A DNA stretch of 64,000 nucleotides from Halobacillus alkaliphilus (GTDB taxonomy: Bacteria > Bacillota > Bacilli > Bacillales > Halobacillaceae), in contig NZ_FOOG01000001.1 of NCBI RefSeq assembly GCF_900113125.1, positions 62,001 through 126,000 of the forward strand, read 5' to 3'. The notes below the pieces were generated by a model. It was not told the origin of the DNA. It was given only the letters and a program-made list of their open reading frames with translations, and ran no database searches. The position numbers and the translations under genes are program-made. Positions 63,402 to 64,000 of the stretch are shown piece by piece (position 1 is the first letter of the stretch; the number at the start of each line of letters is the position of its first letter).

Positions 63402-64000
63402 ATGGAGATAGACGTTCAAAAGATGATTTTTGAATTTATTGGCGGTCTTGGTATCTTCCTGTTTGGGATAAAATACATGGGGGACGGACTGCAGAAGGTA
63501 GCCGGCGATCGATTACGTGAGATGCTGGATCGCTTTACAAGCAACCCTCTTATGGGTGTAATTGCAGGTGCAGTAGTAACCATCTTGGTTCAAAGCAGTT
63601 CAACGACTACGGTTTTAACGGTAGGACTAGTCAACGCTGGATTTATGACGTTCCGGCAAGCTATTGGAGTTATTATGGGGGCTAATATCGGGACTACCTT
63701 TACCGCATTCATTATAGGTATTGACGTAAAAGCATATGGTCTTCCAATATTAGCGGCCGGTTCTTTAATGATCTTCTTCTTTAAAAATAAAAAAGTAACC
63801 AACATTGGACAAACAGTCTTTGGGTTGGGAGCCCTGTTTTTCGGGCTGGAAACTATGAGTGGCGGTATGAAACCACTTAGATCCTTAGAAGCGTTTAGAG
63901 AGCTTACATTAAGTATGAGTGAAAATCCAGTATTAGGAGTAGTAATTGGAACAATGTTCACAGTTATTGTCCAAAGTTCAAGTGCTACCATAGGAATACT
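63402..64000 (+). CDS. Na/Pi cotransporter family protein, N-terminal part (cut by window end)
   Basis: The visible 199 codons start MEIDVQKMIFEFIGGLGIFL and contain two inverted QSSS repeats (residues 64-67 and 191-194), the hallmark of the type II Na/phosphate cotransporter fold, plus GANIGTT (93-99). The C-terminal part, often with a PhoU-like domain in bacteria, lies outside. GGGTGGGG precedes ATG 63402. In B. subtilis the related gene is yqeW. Likely role: sodium-coupled phosphate uptake. Confidence 0.92.
   Translation, partial: MEIDVQKMIFEFIGGLGIFLFGIKYMGDGLQKVAGDRLREMLDRFTSNPLMGVIAGAVVTILVQSSSTTTVLTVGLVNAGFMTFRQAIGVIMGANIGTTFTAFIIGIDVKAYGLPILAAGSLMIFFFKNKKVTNIGQTVFGLGALFFGLETMSGGMKPLRSLEAFRELTLSMSENPVLGVVIGTMFTVIVQSSSATIGI

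Overview
The window looks like chromosomal core from a spore-forming, competence-capable low-GC Gram-positive of the family Bacillaceae. Spore genes (sigK, gpr, spoIIP, yqfC-yqfD, sda) and comE genes are present, gene order follows the Bacillus subtilis greA-to-ispG segment closely, and strong AGGAGG ribosome binding sites are the rule. Protein character (acidic linkers, a Mrp sodium/proton antiporter operon) would suit a moderately halophilic or alkaliphilic genus near Halobacillus or Virgibacillus. That genus-level guess is inference. I see no rRNA, tRNA, CRISPR, prophage or intact insertion sequence.

Layout. 1-3.7 kb: tail of udk, greA, a palindromic dispersed repeat, yrrS, mtnN, yrhC and an uninterrupted sigK. 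3.8-9.2 kb: a reverse-strand mrp operon with genes A, C, D, E, F, G but no B. 9.2-9.9 kb: sda, too short for a simple ORF scan, surrounded by DnaA boxes. 9.9-15 kb: the yqeG-yqeH-aroE-yhbY-nadD-yqeK-rsfS-yqeM ribosome/NAD cluster. 15-19.5 kb: comER divergent from comEA-comEB-comEC, then yqzM. 19.6-24 kb: holA, rpsT, gpr, spoIIP, yqxA. 24-34.8 kb: lepA-hemW, then hrcA (with a perfect CIRCE operator)-grpE-dnaK, dnaJ-prmA-rsmE, deoC. 35-43.6 kb: rpsU-yqeY, a sigma-W-type nfeD-floA operon, yqfC-yqfD-phoH, ybeY-dgkA-era. 43.7-49.5 kb: yqzL-recO, a T-box-controlled glyQ-glyS pair, ccpN-ppsR. 49.6-56.2 kb: yqxD-dnaG-sigA, a small membrane protein, cccA, trmK-yqfO. 56.2-64 kb: a second degenerate repeat, ispH (-), cshB-nfo, yqfT (-), a yqfX-like gene, ispG (-), a second NfeD-family gene with its own sigma-W-like promoter, and the 5' part of a Na/Pi cotransporter gene.

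Most of this is ordinary, well-known housekeeping content, and I did not find a clearly new multi-gene system. The more interesting material is regulatory or concerns missing genes: a hairpin that spans the spoIIP ribosome binding site and is split by a sigma-E-like promoter; two separate NfeD genes with matching TGAAAC-N17-CGTA promoters; a DnaA-box cluster at sda; a PhoP-like repeat upstream of the Na/Pi transporter; an mrp operon without mrpB; and the absence of pgpH, cdd, mtaB and the mccAB/yrrT genes from their usual neighbourhoods. All functional assignments rest on recognition of family motifs and gene order by eye; no database search was run.
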